From positions 1-64,000 of the forward strand of contig NZ_JAMBOR010000003.1 of assembly GCF_023715845.1 (NCBI RefSeq): a DNA stretch of 64,000 bases. The letters are read 5' to 3'. This document shows positions 51,372 to 59,745 of the stretch, in pieces. This DNA is from Fictibacillus phosphorivorans (lineage in GTDB: Bacteria > Bacillota > Bacilli > Bacillales > Fictibacillaceae). Within the stretch, counting starts at the first letter, position 1; each line of letters begins with the position of its first letter. Both the position numbers and the translations under genes were made by a program. The notes beneath the pieces were generated by a model. It was not told where the DNA came from. It searched no databases and saw only the letters and a program-made list of their open reading frames with translations.

Positions 51372-53513
51372 TTACGCTTTTTTCACGACGATCTGTCCAT
51401 CAACTACATTCACTGCAAGCTTTTTAACGTTTTCTTCATCAAGAAGGACATCTGCAATCTTGTCTTCGATGTGCTCTTGAATGATACGGCGGAGCGGTCT
51501 AGCACCAAATGACGGGTGGTATCCTAACTTCGCCAGTTTGTGTTTAGCTGCAGTCGTTACGGAAAGTTTAATATTTTGTTCCTGAAGCTGATCAGACAGT
51601 TCTTTAAGCATCAAATCAACAATTTTTACAAGGTGTTCTTCTTTTAAAGATTGGAACTGAACAATGCTGTCAAAACGGTTCAGGAACTCTGGCTTGAAAT
51701 ATCCGCCTAAAGAATCCAGGATGTTTGTTTCTTTTTCCACTTGTTCAGCATTAAAACCTAGCTTCTTTGTTTGTTTAACAGATGAACCAGCATTACTTGT
51801 CATAATGATTACAGTATCTTTAAAGCTTACCGTACGTCCTTGGCTGTCTGTTAATCTTCCATCCTCCATAATTTGAAGGAACATATGCTGTACATCAGGG
51901 TGAGCCTTCTCGATCTCATCTAATAATAGAATGCTATATGGTTTGCGGCGCACCTGTTCTGTTAACTGACCAGCTTCTTCATGTCCTACATATCCTGGAG
52001 GTGAACCGATCAATTTAGAGACGGCATGTTTCTCCATATATTCACTCATATCTAAGCGAATCATGCTGTCTTCATCTCCGAAGAGTTCTTTCGCCAATGT
52101 TTTCGTTAGTTCTGTTTTACCAACACCAGTCGGTCCAACAAACAGGAACGATCCGATTGGGCGTTTCTTCGCTTTTAGACCTGCACGACTTCTGCGAATT
52201 GCTTTGGCTACTTTTTCAACCGCTTCGTCTTGTCCGATGACCTGGGCTGAGAGTCTTGAAGCCAATTCTTTCATTTTTGATTGTTCATCATGCTGCAGCT
52301 TACGAACCGGAATTCCGGTTTTTTGTTCCACGATATTTTGAATATCTTCAACATGAACGATGGCAGCTTTTTTATCTTCTTCCTGGGTTTTTAATTTTCC
52401 TTCGAGCATTAATTCTTCCTGGCGCAATTTCGCAGCTAGTTCGTAGTTCTCATCTGCCGCTGCTTGTTCTTTTTCTTTTACAATCTCTTCTAAACGCTTT
52501 TCAATGGAAGATTTTTCGATTGTAATGTGCTGAAGATTGCTCTTTGAACCCGCTTCATCCATTAAGTCGATCGCTTTATCAGGTAAGAATCTATCTTGAA
52601 TATAACGGTGTGAAAGCTGCACACACGCTCTTAAGGCATCTTCTGTAAATTTAACTTGATGATAATCTTCGTATCGAGATGCAAGACCTTTTAAGATCTC
52701 CATCGCCTCATCTACTGTAGGCTCGTTGACGATGACTGGTTGGAATCGTCGTTCTAGTGCAGCATCTTTCTCAATCTGGCGATACTCTTTAAGGGTCGTT
52801 GCACCAACCATTTGAAGTTCACCGCGAGCTAATGCTGGTTTTAAGATATTACCGGCATCCATTGACCCTTCTGCTGATCCAGCTCCTACGATCTGATGGA
52901 CTTCATCCACAAAGAGGATGACATTCTTTCGCTTTTGAAGTTCCGCGATCAGCTGCTTCATTCGCTCTTCAAACTGACCTCTTACTCCCGTATCAGCTAC
53001 TAATGAAGCGACATCTAATAGGTAAACTTCTTTATTGAGCAGCTTTCCGGGTACATCTCCTTCTACAATCTTTGATGCTAGTCCCTCTGCGATGGCTGTC
53101 TTACCAACACCTGGCTCACCAATTAGTACCGGATTGTTTTTCGTACGTCTGTTTAAGATCTCAATCACACGGCGTACTTCTTTTTCACGGCCGATTACAG
53201 GATCAATAATTCCCGCTTTAGCAGCGTCCGTTAAATTACGGCCGAATTTATCTAAAAAGCCTCCGCCATGTTTTCCTTTCTGAGTACGTTGTTGCTGATG
53301 ATTTTTATGATCAGTAAATGCCTGACCACTCATCATCTGTTGAAAGATATCATCGAAAGAAGAAAAGTTCATGCTCATTCCTCCCCCACTATTCATTTCT
53401 TGTTTTACTTTATGGTAACAATCTGAGCAAAGTACAAATTGCTTCTTCTCTTTATTCATGGAAATACTCATTTGGATTGTAGCAGGATTAACTTCACATT
53501 GTTCACAACGCAT
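51372..53513 (-). CDS. clpE: ClpE-type ATP-dependent Clp protease ATPase
   Basis: Hsp100 unfoldase that works with ClpP in protein disaggregation and degradation. It is 713 residues. The N-terminus has the ClpE zinc finger (CEQCEV and CSDCYHKV). Two AAA+ modules follow: Walker A GEPGVGKT (near 135) with DEVHQ, and GPTGVGKT (near 470) with [13 protein letters not shown]-like coiled segment ([15 protein letters not shown], near 355) lies between. It ends in the clamp-loader-like C-domain ([11 protein letters not shown]). Promoter has CtsR heptads. Confidence 0.95.
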   Translation of the reverse strand: MRCEQCEVNPATIQMSISMNKEKKQFVLCSDCYHKVKQEMNSGGGMSMNFSSFDDIFQQMMSGQAFTDHKNHQQQRTQKGKHGGGFLDKFGRNLTDAAKAGIIDPVIGREKEVRRVIEILNRRTKNNPVLIGEPGVGKTAIAEGLASKIVEGDVPGKLLNKEVYLLDVASLVADTGVRGQFEERMKQLIAELQKRKNVILFVDEVHQIVGAGSAEGSMDAGNILKPALARGELQMVGATTLKEYRQIEKDAALERRFQPVIVNEPTVDEAMEILKGLASRYEDYHQVKFTEDALRACVQLSHRYIQDRFLPDKAIDLMDEAGSKSNLQHITIEKSSIEKRLEEIVKEKEQAAADENYELAAKLRQEELMLEGKLKTQEEDKKAAIVHVEDIQNIVEQKTGIPVRKLQHDEQSKMKELASRLSAQVIGQDEAVEKVAKAIRRSRAGLKAKKRPIGSFLFVGPTGVGKTELTKTLAKELFGDEDSMIRLDMSEYMEKHAVSKLIGSPPGYVGHEEAGQLTEQVRRKPYSILLLDEIEKAHPDVQHMFLQIMEDGRLTDSQGRTVSFKDTVIIMTSNAGSSVKQTKKLGFNAEQVEKETNILDSLGGYFKPEFLNRFDSIVQFQSLKEEHLVKIVDLMLKELSDQLQEQNIKLSVTTAAKHKLAKLGYHPSFGARPLRRIIQEHIEDKIADVLLDEENVKKLAVNVVDGQIVVKKA

Positions 53514-53573
53514 ACTTGTAACCCCCTCAAATTATTTTATTTCACTCCTAATAAAAAGCTTGTTTGTTGATGA

Positions 53574-53644
53574 AAGTTTGACTTTGACTTTCTTTGACCT
53601 TTCATCTTTACTCATATTATACTTTGACCTTTTTTGACTTTCAA
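53574..53644 (-). promoter_or_regulatory. clpE: clpE promoter with two CtsR operators
   Basis: On the minus strand TTGAAA (53639-53644) and TATAAT (53616-53621) are 17 bp apart. One CtsR-type heptad pair, AGTCAAA-AAA-GGTCAAA, lies inside this spacer. A second, GGTCAAA-GAA-AGTCAAA with an extra GTCAAA, lies downstream of the -10 near 53577-53599. The spacing matches the CtsR consensus GGTCAAANANRGTCAAA. Confidence 0.9.
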
Positions 53645-53681
53645 GTATTTTGTTTTATCCAATTTTAAAAGAAATGGAGAA

Positions 53682-53762
53682 GTTAATTTCCGCTCTAGAT
53701 ACTCGCTTTCCGGGGGACGTGTGGTGAACCTCCAGGGTCTCGCATCTTGCGCTCCAATCAAC
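53682..53762. repeat. Bacillales dispersed intergenic repeat, short copy
   Basis: Read on the minus strand this 81-bp stretch runs from GTTGATTGGAGCGC through GCGAGACCCTGGAGG, TTCACC and CGGAAAGCGAG to GAGCGGAAATTAAC. This order of blocks and the GTTGATT/AATTAAC ends are those of a repeat that I recall as common between genes in many Bacillaceae. It is more GC-rich than its surroundings. It abuts the upstream side of the clpE promoter. Confidence 0.75.
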
Positions 53763-53803
53763 TTGGCGAGGATGACCTTAACAAAAAAACGTTCAAGAAA
53801 ACA

Positions 53804-53832
53804 AAAAGAGATGAGCTTATAACTCATCTCTT
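53804..53832 (-). terminator. Terminator after the BsuPI-domain gene
   Basis: AGAGATGAG and CTCATCTCT form a stem on the minus strand followed by TTTTTG, adjacent to the stop codon. Confidence 0.85.
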
Positions 53833-53839
53833 CCCTAAT

Positions 53840-54376
53840 TTACTGCCAATTAAAAGTAATTTTTTGACGGTAGTCTTCTGTTTCGCCTTTTGGGGTCAGC
53901 CAGACCTCTAATTCATAAGTGCCAGGCTCTAAATCTTTGACTAAAATGTCCTGTTTAAACGTGTCTCCCTGTTTAATCTTTATAGAGGATAATACCTGCA
54001 TGAACATATGATTTTTTGAATACTGATATACGACTTTTCCATTCTTGTCTTTGATCACATAATCAAACTTCTGGCTTGTTGGAAATTGAAAGACCTTTTC
54101 TTTTTCTGTTTGGTTCTTTAATACAAAACGAAATAGTAATCCTTTTTCATTCTGCTGCTCAAGCACTTTTATTGAAGGCTCAATGCTTCCTGCAACGATT
54201 CCATTCTGGCCTTCTTCAGGGCGAACTTTCTTTTGATCTTGTTTTCCATCACCCATCACCGGTTCTTCTCTCCCCTCAGATTGGTTTGGACTGTCAGCCT
54301 TTCCGCAGCCCGTTACGGCAATTGATAGACCTATTGCTAAAAGTATAACACTCCACAGATTTTTACGTTTTGACAC
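53840..54376 (-). CDS. BsuPI-domain lipoprotein
   Basis: A lipoprotein of about 178 residues: basic start, hydrophobic segment, lipobox VTGC (Cys near 24), then a Glu/Gln-rich linker and a C-terminal beta-sandwich (LLFRFVLKNQTEKEKVFQFPTSQKFDYVIKD, GTYELEVWLTP) like the intracellular proteinase inhibitor BsuPI. The frame opens at 54421; the near-perfect ribosome binding site GAGGTGAT overlaps the ATG at 54382, so the GTG at 54376 is the likely start. Its role, possibly protease inhibition or binding at the cell surface, is inferred. Confidence 0.82.
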   Translation of the reverse strand: MSKRKNLWSVILLAIGLSIAVTGCGKADSPNQSEGREEPVMGDGKQDQKKVRPEEGQNGIVAGSIEPSIKVLEQQNEKGLLFRFVLKNQTEKEKVFQFPTSQKFDYVIKDKNGKVVYQYSKNHMFMQVLSSIKIKQGDTFKQDILVKDLEPGTYELEVWLTPKGETEDYRQKITFNWQ

Positions 54377-54488
54377 GATCATCACCTCACCGTTAGTTTG
54401 GGCATAAATAATGATTTTCATGTTTAAACAGGATTTTTGATGATGTTTATGTAAAATAGAACTATAACAACAAAAGGAGCGTGTTTTC

Positions 54489-55865
54489 TTGAATATAGCT
54501 CAAGCAGATCTTTTACTTGAAATGAAAAAAAGGACGTCTGAAAAACGGGCAACTCAAAATGAAACCATTCTTAGACAGCATAGCTGTGACGAATCTTATC
54601 ACACACCGGTACTGCCTGATGTAGTTGTATACCCTTGTTCGGTAGAAGAAATTTCTTCTATTATTTCATTCGCAAATGAACACAAAATTCCTGTCGTGCC
54701 TTTTGGCGCAGGTTCTAGTTTAGAAGGTCACTGCATTCCTGTTCGAGGAGGAATCTCTCTTAATTTTCAAGAGATGAACCAGATCTTAGAGATTCGCCCT
54801 GAGGACTTTTTAGTAAAAGTGCAGCCCGGCGTGACACGGACTCAATTAAACCTCGCTTTAAAAAAGTATGGTTTGTTCTTTCCTTTATACCCAGGTGCTG
54901 ATGCAACAATCGGCGGTATGGCAGCAACTAATGCCAGTGGAACAACCAGTGTGAAATATGGCATCATGCGTGACCAAGTTCGAAACCTTCAAGTCGTTTT
55001 AGCCGATGGAAAGATTATTCAAACCGGTGGCCTCGCAGCGAAATCTTCAGCCGGTTATCACCTTACGAGCATGTTTGTTGGTTCAGAAGGAACGCTCGGA
55101 GTTTTTTCCGAAATTACATTAAAAGTTTACGGCATACCTGAGTCTGTCTTAGCTGCACGCTGTACGTTCCCTTCTGTCCAGTCTGCTGTTGAGGCGGCAT
55201 CGGGTGTTCTCGGCTCAGGTACCGGGGTTGCCCGTATCGAGCTAGTTGATGAACGTTCAATCGTACAAGTCAACCAGAATAGCGATACTTCCTATACCGA
55301 AGCACCGACTCTCTTTCTAGAGTTCCACGGTAATCCGGCAAGCGTGACATATGAGGCTTCTCTTACAAAAGAGCTCCTCGAAAGCTTCGGTGGCGTTGAA
55401 TGGGTAGAAGAGCGTGATTCGAAAGCCCGTGCAAAACTATGGGAAGCTCGCCATCACTTAGCTTATGCCTTTAAACATGGGTACCCGGGGAATTCTATGA
55501 TGTTCACGGATGTCTGTCTTCCTTTATCTGAATTGTCAGGGGCCATCGTTCACGCAAGAGAAACGATGGATGCGATTGGAGTTCCCGGGGCTGTTTTGGG
55601 GCATGTGGGTGACGGAAACTTCCATGCCATCCTGATGTATGACCCTTCACAACCTAGTGAACGTGTAAAAGCAGATCAGGTTAATGCTTCTATCGTTGAT
55701 TATGCACTGAATAAAGGTGGTACCTGTACAGGGGAACACGGAATTGGTATCGGTAAAGCGAAATATCTGGCAAAAGAACATGCGGATACCTTGCCGATCA
55801 TGTCAGGAATAAAAAAACAACTAGACCCTAATGGCATTTTAAACCCGGATAAAATCATATTATAG
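54489..55865 (+). CDS. FAD-linked oxidase, GlcD / D-lactate dehydrogenase type
   Basis: A 458-residue flavoprotein of the vanillyl-alcohol oxidase fold. The FAD-binding half contains VVPFGAGSSLEGHCIPV, PGADATIGGMAATNASGTTSVKYG and TGGLAAKSSAGYHLTSMFVGSEGTLGV. The C-terminal half has GHVGDGNFHAI and CTGEHGIGIGKAKYL. It oxidises a 2-hydroxy acid such as glycolate or D-lactate. Starts at a TTG with AAAGGAGCG upstream. The Fe-S partner subunits (GlcE/GlcF) are not in the window. Confidence 0.92.
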   Translation: MNIAQADLLLEMKKRTSEKRATQNETILRQHSCDESYHTPVLPDVVVYPCSVEEISSIISFANEHKIPVVPFGAGSSLEGHCIPVRGGISLNFQEMNQILEIRPEDFLVKVQPGVTRTQLNLALKKYGLFFPLYPGADATIGGMAATNASGTTSVKYGIMRDQVRNLQVVLADGKIIQTGGLAAKSSAGYHLTSMFVGSEGTLGVFSEITLKVYGIPESVLAARCTFPSVQSAVEAASGVLGSGTGVARIELVDERSIVQVNQNSDTSYTEAPTLFLEFHGNPASVTYEASLTKELLESFGGVEWVEERDSKARAKLWEARHHLAYAFKHGYPGNSMMFTDVCLPLSELSGAIVHARETMDAIGVPGAVLGHVGDGNFHAILMYDPSQPSERVKADQVNASIVDYALNKGGTCTGEHGIGIGKAKYLAKEHADTLPIMSGIKKQLDPNGILNPDKIIL

Positions 55866-55928
55866 ATAAAGAAACTTTAAAGTCAGGTTTATCGTATAAA
55901 GAAGTATCAATTTGAGGGGGATAAAAAG

Positions 55929-56249
55929 ATGATTGTTGTTACGACAGAAAACATTAAAGGCTATGAAATCAAAGAAGTGAAAGGGACAGCATTCGGTATT
56001 GTTGTTCGTGCACGAGGGATCGGCGGAGATATCATGGCTGGGCTTCGTGGAATTTTAGGCGGTGAAATCAAAGAGTATACAACGATGCTAGAAGATGCTC
56101 GTAAACAGGCAGTCGACCGCATGGTGAAAAATGCTTCTGAAATGGGTGCTAACGCCATTATTATGATGCGCTATGACTCTGGTGAAATGGGCAGCAACAT
56201 GAGTGAGATCGTCGCTTATGGAACTGCTGTTATTGCTGAAAAACAATGA
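55929..56249 (+). CDS. YbjQ family (UPF0145) protein
   Basis: A 106-residue soluble protein: MIVVTTENIKGYEIKEVKG, then GDIMAGLRGILGGEIKEYT and ASEMGANAIIMMRYDS are the family pattern. Family proteins form oligomers; the suggested heavy-metal binding is unproven. TGAGGGGGA precedes the ATG. The next gene overlaps by 4 bp. Confidence 0.9.
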   Translation: MIVVTTENIKGYEIKEVKGTAFGIVVRARGIGGDIMAGLRGILGGEIKEYTTMLEDARKQAVDRMVKNASEMGANAIIMMRYDSGEMGSNMSEIVAYGTAVIAEKQ

Positions 56250-56476
56250 GTTGGATAAGCCTCTTGATCGGTTGGCAAGTGTTCTCTTTTCTCGTTTTGA
56301 TTGGACTTGTGATTTTATCCTGGCTTTATTTCGATAAACGCTATAAAAAAAGCGAGACCAAAGTTCCCTCAGGCTATATTTGGACCGAAGAAGTATCCAT
56401 TGACCCCTCAACAGGTAAAAAAGAACGAGTCTACTATAACCCAGATACTGGGGATCGGTTTTATAAACAAGAATAA
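56246..56476 (+). CDS. Small single-pass membrane protein
   Basis: A 76-residue protein with one N-terminal helix (LLIGWQVFSFLVLIGLVILS) and a polar C-terminus (WTEEVSIDPSTGKKERVYYN, PDTGDRFYKQE). It overlaps the YbjQ gene (ATGA), so the two are coupled. No family recognised. Confidence 0.7.
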   Translation: MSWISLLIGWQVFSFLVLIGLVILSWLYFDKRYKKSETKVPSGYIWTEEVSIDPSTGKKERVYYNPDTGDRFYKQE

Positions 56477-56484
56477 CGAAAAAA

Positions 56485-56535
56485 GATGCTGGCCGTTAGG
56501 TAAATTAACTTCTAATGGAGCCAGCATTTTTTTGT
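56485..56535 (+). terminator. Terminator after the YbjQ operon
   Basis: ATGCTGGC and GCCAGCAT enclose an inner stem (CGTTAG/CTAATG) and are followed by TTTTTTTG. Confidence 0.8.
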
Positions 56536-56608
56536 TTAATGACAAATAACCTCGACTGCTCGTTTAAAGAAAAAACCGCCCACCAGGCCCGTCTTCTATT
56601 AAAATTTT

Positions 56609-58297
56609 TTAAACTTTAAATTTATTTATCGTTTCGTTCATTTCTTCAGCTAGCTCTGAAAGTGCATGGGATGAAGATGAAATCTCTTCCATGCTTGCCA
56701 ACTGTTCTTCTGCAGATGCCGAAACTTCTTGTGTGGAGGATGCTGCTGTTTCAGCCATCGATGAAATGACATCGATGGCTCCTGCCACATGTTCTGTGCT
56801 CGCAGACATTTGCTGAGTTGCCGCAGATACTTCACCAACCTGGTTCGACACTTCCGCAACACTTTCATATAGGCTTTTAAATGCTTCCCCTGAACGGTAC
56901 ACAAGCTCTCGCCCGCCTGTCACTTCTTCCGTTCCATATTCCATCGCTTCTACAGCCTTCTCTGTTAATTCTTGGATCGCTGTAATAAGCTGTCCGATCT
57001 GCTTAGCGGATGCTGAAGATTGTTCTGCAAGTTTTCTTACTTCATCAGCAACTACGGCAAACCCTCTTCCTTGCTCCCCAGCACGCGCGGCTTCGATCGC
57101 CGCATTTAATGCAAGCAAGTTCGTCTGACCCGAAATGTCTGTGATTACATCTACGATCTTTGTAATTTCCTGCGATTGTTCTCCTAAGTCTTTTACGACC
57201 TGAGAGGTGTTGGTAATTGAGGAATGAATCGCATCTATCTGGCCAATTGTTTCCTTGATCGTTTCATTCCCGCCTTCAGCAACAGAAAGCGATCTTGAAG
57301 AGGACTCAGACATGTTCTGCATGCTCACTGCTATTTGCTGGATTCCAGCAGATAGTTGGTTCATCGCTTCAACGATATCTTCAACGGTTCTTACTTGTTC
57401 TTGTGAACCCCCAGCAACTTGCTGGATAGTGCCTGCAATTTGTTCAGTGGCAATGCTCGTCTGCTCGGCGCTTGCTGTTAACTGTTCTGAAGATGCTGCG
57501 ACTTGTTCAGATGTAATTCGTACTTGCCGGATCAAGCTTGCAAGGTTCATACCCATATGATTGATTCCGTCTGCAAGGATACCCATTTCATCTTTATTTT
57601 TTATTTTGATCGGATCCATCGTAAGGTCACCATCTGCTATTTCATTGAGCATATCTGCCATTCTTCTCACAGGACGTGAAATATTTCTTGAAATAAAATA
57701 GCCGATTACCAGTGCAGCGATTACGATTACAATTCCTAAAACAGTAATAAGAGTTACGACAAACTTTTCTTTCGATTTAACTGTAATCTCGCCTTCATCC
57801 ATAAGGTTTGCTTGTCTTTTAGCCAATTCAGCAGTTACATCCCGCATTTGCCTTCCTAGTGGAAACAGAGAACTTTTTGCATATTCATTGGCCGCTTCCA
57901 TGTTGCTTATCGAATTCTGCAGCACTCTTCCGGATTCTGTACGATAATCGTTATTTAGGTAATAGATTTTTTCAAGCCTGTCCTTATCGGCTTTAGCCTT
58001 AACCAACTTCATCGTTTCATTCACGAGCGCGTCTATTCGCTCGGTAGATTCTAAGAGTTTGGCTTTACTTTCAGATGACTGCTCTAATAAAAACTCGCGC
58101 ACACTATTGTTTTGAATCGTGGCGTTGAGCTCAATCTCCTTTGCATTTTGTTGAATCACAGCTCTTCTGTCTAAAAGCTCGCTATAGGTACCCTGCATGT
58201 TTTTTAAAAAGTAAAAGAAAATACCACATGTCCCAGCAAACAATACAGCAACAAGTAAAAAGGATCCGATCAATTTTTTTCTCAACGTAAATTTCAT
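56609..58297 (-). CDS. Methyl-accepting chemotaxis protein
   Basis: A 562-residue receptor. First membrane helix about 9-29, a four-helix-bundle-like extracellular domain of about 150 residues, second helix about 181-203, HAMP ([22 protein letters not shown], near 205) and a long cytoplasmic coiled coil. The CheA/CheW-binding tip is [40 protein letters not shown]. The ligand is unknown. It follows a CheW gene on the same strand after 35 bp, so the two probably form an operon. Confidence 0.95.
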   Translation of the reverse strand: MKFTLRKKLIGSFLLVAVLFAGTCGIFFYFLKNMQGTYSELLDRRAVIQQNAKEIELNATIQNNSVREFLLEQSSESKAKLLESTERIDALVNETMKLVKAKADKDRLEKIYYLNNDYRTESGRVLQNSISNMEAANEYAKSSLFPLGRQMRDVTAELAKRQANLMDEGEITVKSKEKFVVTLITVLGIVIVIAALVIGYFISRNISRPVRRMADMLNEIADGDLTMDPIKIKNKDEMGILADGINHMGMNLASLIRQVRITSEQVAASSEQLTASAEQTSIATEQIAGTIQQVAGGSQEQVRTVEDIVEAMNQLSAGIQQIAVSMQNMSESSSRSLSVAEGGNETIKETIGQIDAIHSSITNTSQVVKDLGEQSQEITKIVDVITDISGQTNLLALNAAIEAARAGEQGRGFAVVADEVRKLAEQSSASAKQIGQLITAIQELTEKAVEAMEYGTEEVTGGRELVYRSGEAFKSLYESVAEVSNQVGEVSAATQQMSASTEHVAGAIDVISSMAETAASSTQEVSASAEEQLASMEEISSSSHALSELAEEMNETINKFKV

Positions 58298-58332
58298 ATG
58301 TCACCTCTTCTTAAATATGATTCATGAAGAAT

Positions 58333-58773
58333 CTAAACACTACTATTTGTATAGATTACGGGGCAGTTTAAAATGACAATCAGACGATCCTTATGTTTAG
58401 CAACTCCTTGAATGAGAGAATCTTCTTTGTGTGCAAAATTTCCTGGAGTTTGAACCAAAGTGGGGTCAATATCGATGACATCTGTTGCAGCTTCAGTTAA
58501 GAGACCTAAAAAGATATCGTCATTTTGTAGAACAACAATCCTCGAAGAATCGGTTTGTAAAGAATTTTGGTTTCCGATCAGTTGTCCGAAGTCAATAATC
58601 GGGATCACGTTGTCTCTTAGGTGAATAACTCCTGTAACGTCCTGTGGCATTTCGGGCATTGGGGTAATCTCCGTAACACGTTCTATGGAAGCAACATAAT
58701 GAATCGGCAGGCCAAACTCTTCCTCTTTGTTTGAAATCAAAACTATTTTCAACGTTTGCGTGCTAAGTGACAT
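58333..58773 (-). CDS. CheW-type chemotaxis coupling protein
   Basis: A 146-residue protein with the CheW fold: IVLISNKEEEFGLPIHYVASIERVTEITPMP, VTGVIHLRDNVIPIIDFGQLIG and FLGLLTEAATDVIDIDP. It links receptors to the CheA kinase. Paired with the downstream receptor gene, so it may be a dedicated coupler. A sigma-D-like promoter lies just upstream. Confidence 0.92.
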   Translation of the reverse strand: MSLSTQTLKIVLISNKEEEFGLPIHYVASIERVTEITPMPEMPQDVTGVIHLRDNVIPIIDFGQLIGNQNSLQTDSSRIVVLQNDDIFLGLLTEAATDVIDIDPTLVQTPGNFAHKEDSLIQGVAKHKDRLIVILNCPVIYTNSSV

Positions 58774-58795
58774 CTCACTTGCTCCTTTTTTAGGT

Positions 58796-58823
58796 ATTTC
58801 GGCTTAAAGTCTCATACTTCTTA
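58796..58823 (-). promoter_or_regulatory. Sigma-D-like promoter of the CheW/MCP genes
   Basis: On the minus strand TAAG (58820-58823) and GCCGAAAT (58796-58803) are 16 bp apart, close to the flagellar/chemotaxis consensus TAAA-N15-GCCGATAT, about 25 bp before the CheW start. Confidence 0.5.
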
Positions 58824-58866
58824 TCGGTTTGGAGGAGAATTTATTTTAGTTCTTTCATCTTAAAAT

Positions 58867-58902
58867 GGAAAAACCGCCCAGAGGAACCTGGACGGTCTTA
58901 AA
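58867..58902 (-). terminator. Terminator after the XRE regulator gene
   Basis: GACCGTCCAGG pairs with CTGGGCGGTTTTT on the minus strand. Confidence 0.75.
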
Positions 58903-58908
58903 TTTCGT

Positions 58909-59370
58909 TTATTGTGAGTTATCACTATTACTTTCCTTCAAACGTTCACGAGCTTCCTTTTCATCAAATGAACTATATATTCTATGGTTATTAACGTCGA
59001 GAATACGATAATGCTGACTGATGACATTTTGCTGCAGCGTGTATCCTTTATAGGATTGTATTTCCTTCCACCAGACATGGCCACCCCACGTTTTTTCTTT
59101 TGGCGGCGCTACATATTTATGTACGACAACTTCCATCACATCCAATGGATCACCGCCAAGCGTGTTGTTTAAAATTTCAGAGTTACGAAAAAGAGCACAT
59201 AAAGCGACTATTACTGTCCAGCTAGCTTTAATTCTTTCTTTTTCAATCTGAACCAAAGTTTTCTTAGAGATTCCTAATATGTCGGCCATTTTATCTTGCG
59301 TATATCCAAGTTCTGTTCGAACCAGTTTAATTTTTCCTGTTAACAGGTCTACAATTTCATCCTGTGTCAT
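58909..59370 (-). CDS. XRE family transcriptional regulator
   Basis: A 153-residue protein. Residues about 12-65 form a helix-turn-helix (LVRTELGYTQDKMADILGISKKTLVQIEKERIKASW). The C-terminal half contains VWWKEIQSYKGYTLQQN and a DEKEARERLKES tail, a pattern seen in regulators from Bacillaceae but with no known ligand. Monocistronic with its own terminator. Confidence 0.85.
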   Translation of the reverse strand: MTQDEIVDLLTGKIKLVRTELGYTQDKMADILGISKKTLVQIEKERIKASWTVIVALCALFRNSEILNNTLGGDPLDVMEVVVHKYVAPPKEKTWGGHVWWKEIQSYKGYTLQQNVISQHYRILDVNNHRIYSSFDEKEARERLKESNSDNSQ

Positions 59371-59408
59371 CCATCGTTCTCCTTTTATCCTTTTAGGAAC
59401 ATTTTACA

Positions 59409-59446
59409 CAAAAAAACTCCTTTCAACAAAACAGAAAGGAGTCTAG
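59409..59446 (-). terminator. Terminator after the 85-residue protein gene
   Basis: AGACTCCTTTCTG and AAAGGAGT pair on the minus strand with seven T following. Confidence 0.8.
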
Positions 59447-59691
59447 CTATACGTATAGGGTTCCCAATGGGCTAAATCGTAAATCCCAGCATTAATTCGT
59501 CCACTCTCACTCTTGAGGACGGATAGAAGCTCTTCAGGCAGTTGCTCTTGATGTTGACCTAAATCGATATGATCATTAGGTGATGGAACAAGAACGGTAA
59601 ACAATTTCTTATCTTCCATGTTCATCCCGTGAACATGAACATAATTCAAATCTTTTATCCGATAGACAAAAAAGATACGATATTTTCCCAC
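59443..59691 (-). CDS. Small hypothetical protein
   Basis: About 82 residues, soluble, with RIFFVYRIKDLNYVHVHGMN and a later acidic helix (EELLSVLKSESG). GAGGAG lies 10 nt before the GTG at 59691; a GTG at 59700 is too close to it. No family recognised. It lies between a sensor kinase gene and an XRE regulator gene on the same strand. Confidence 0.65.
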   Translation of the reverse strand: MGKYRIFFVYRIKDLNYVHVHGMNMEDKKLFTVLVPSPNDHIDLGQHQEQLPEELLSVLKSESGRINAGIYDLAHWEPYTYS

Positions 59692-59745
59692 AGCCTTCAC
59701 ACTCCTCTAGTAACAGTGTGGTCGGCTTTTCTATGGAATAAACCT

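Noticed and set aside
53682-53762. Insertion sequence fragment
   Set aside because: No transposase coding; the sequence matches a known type of noncoding dispersed repeat instead.
58909-59691. Toxin-antitoxin pair made of the XRE regulator and the 85-residue gene
   Set aside because: A terminator separates them and neither resembles a known toxin.
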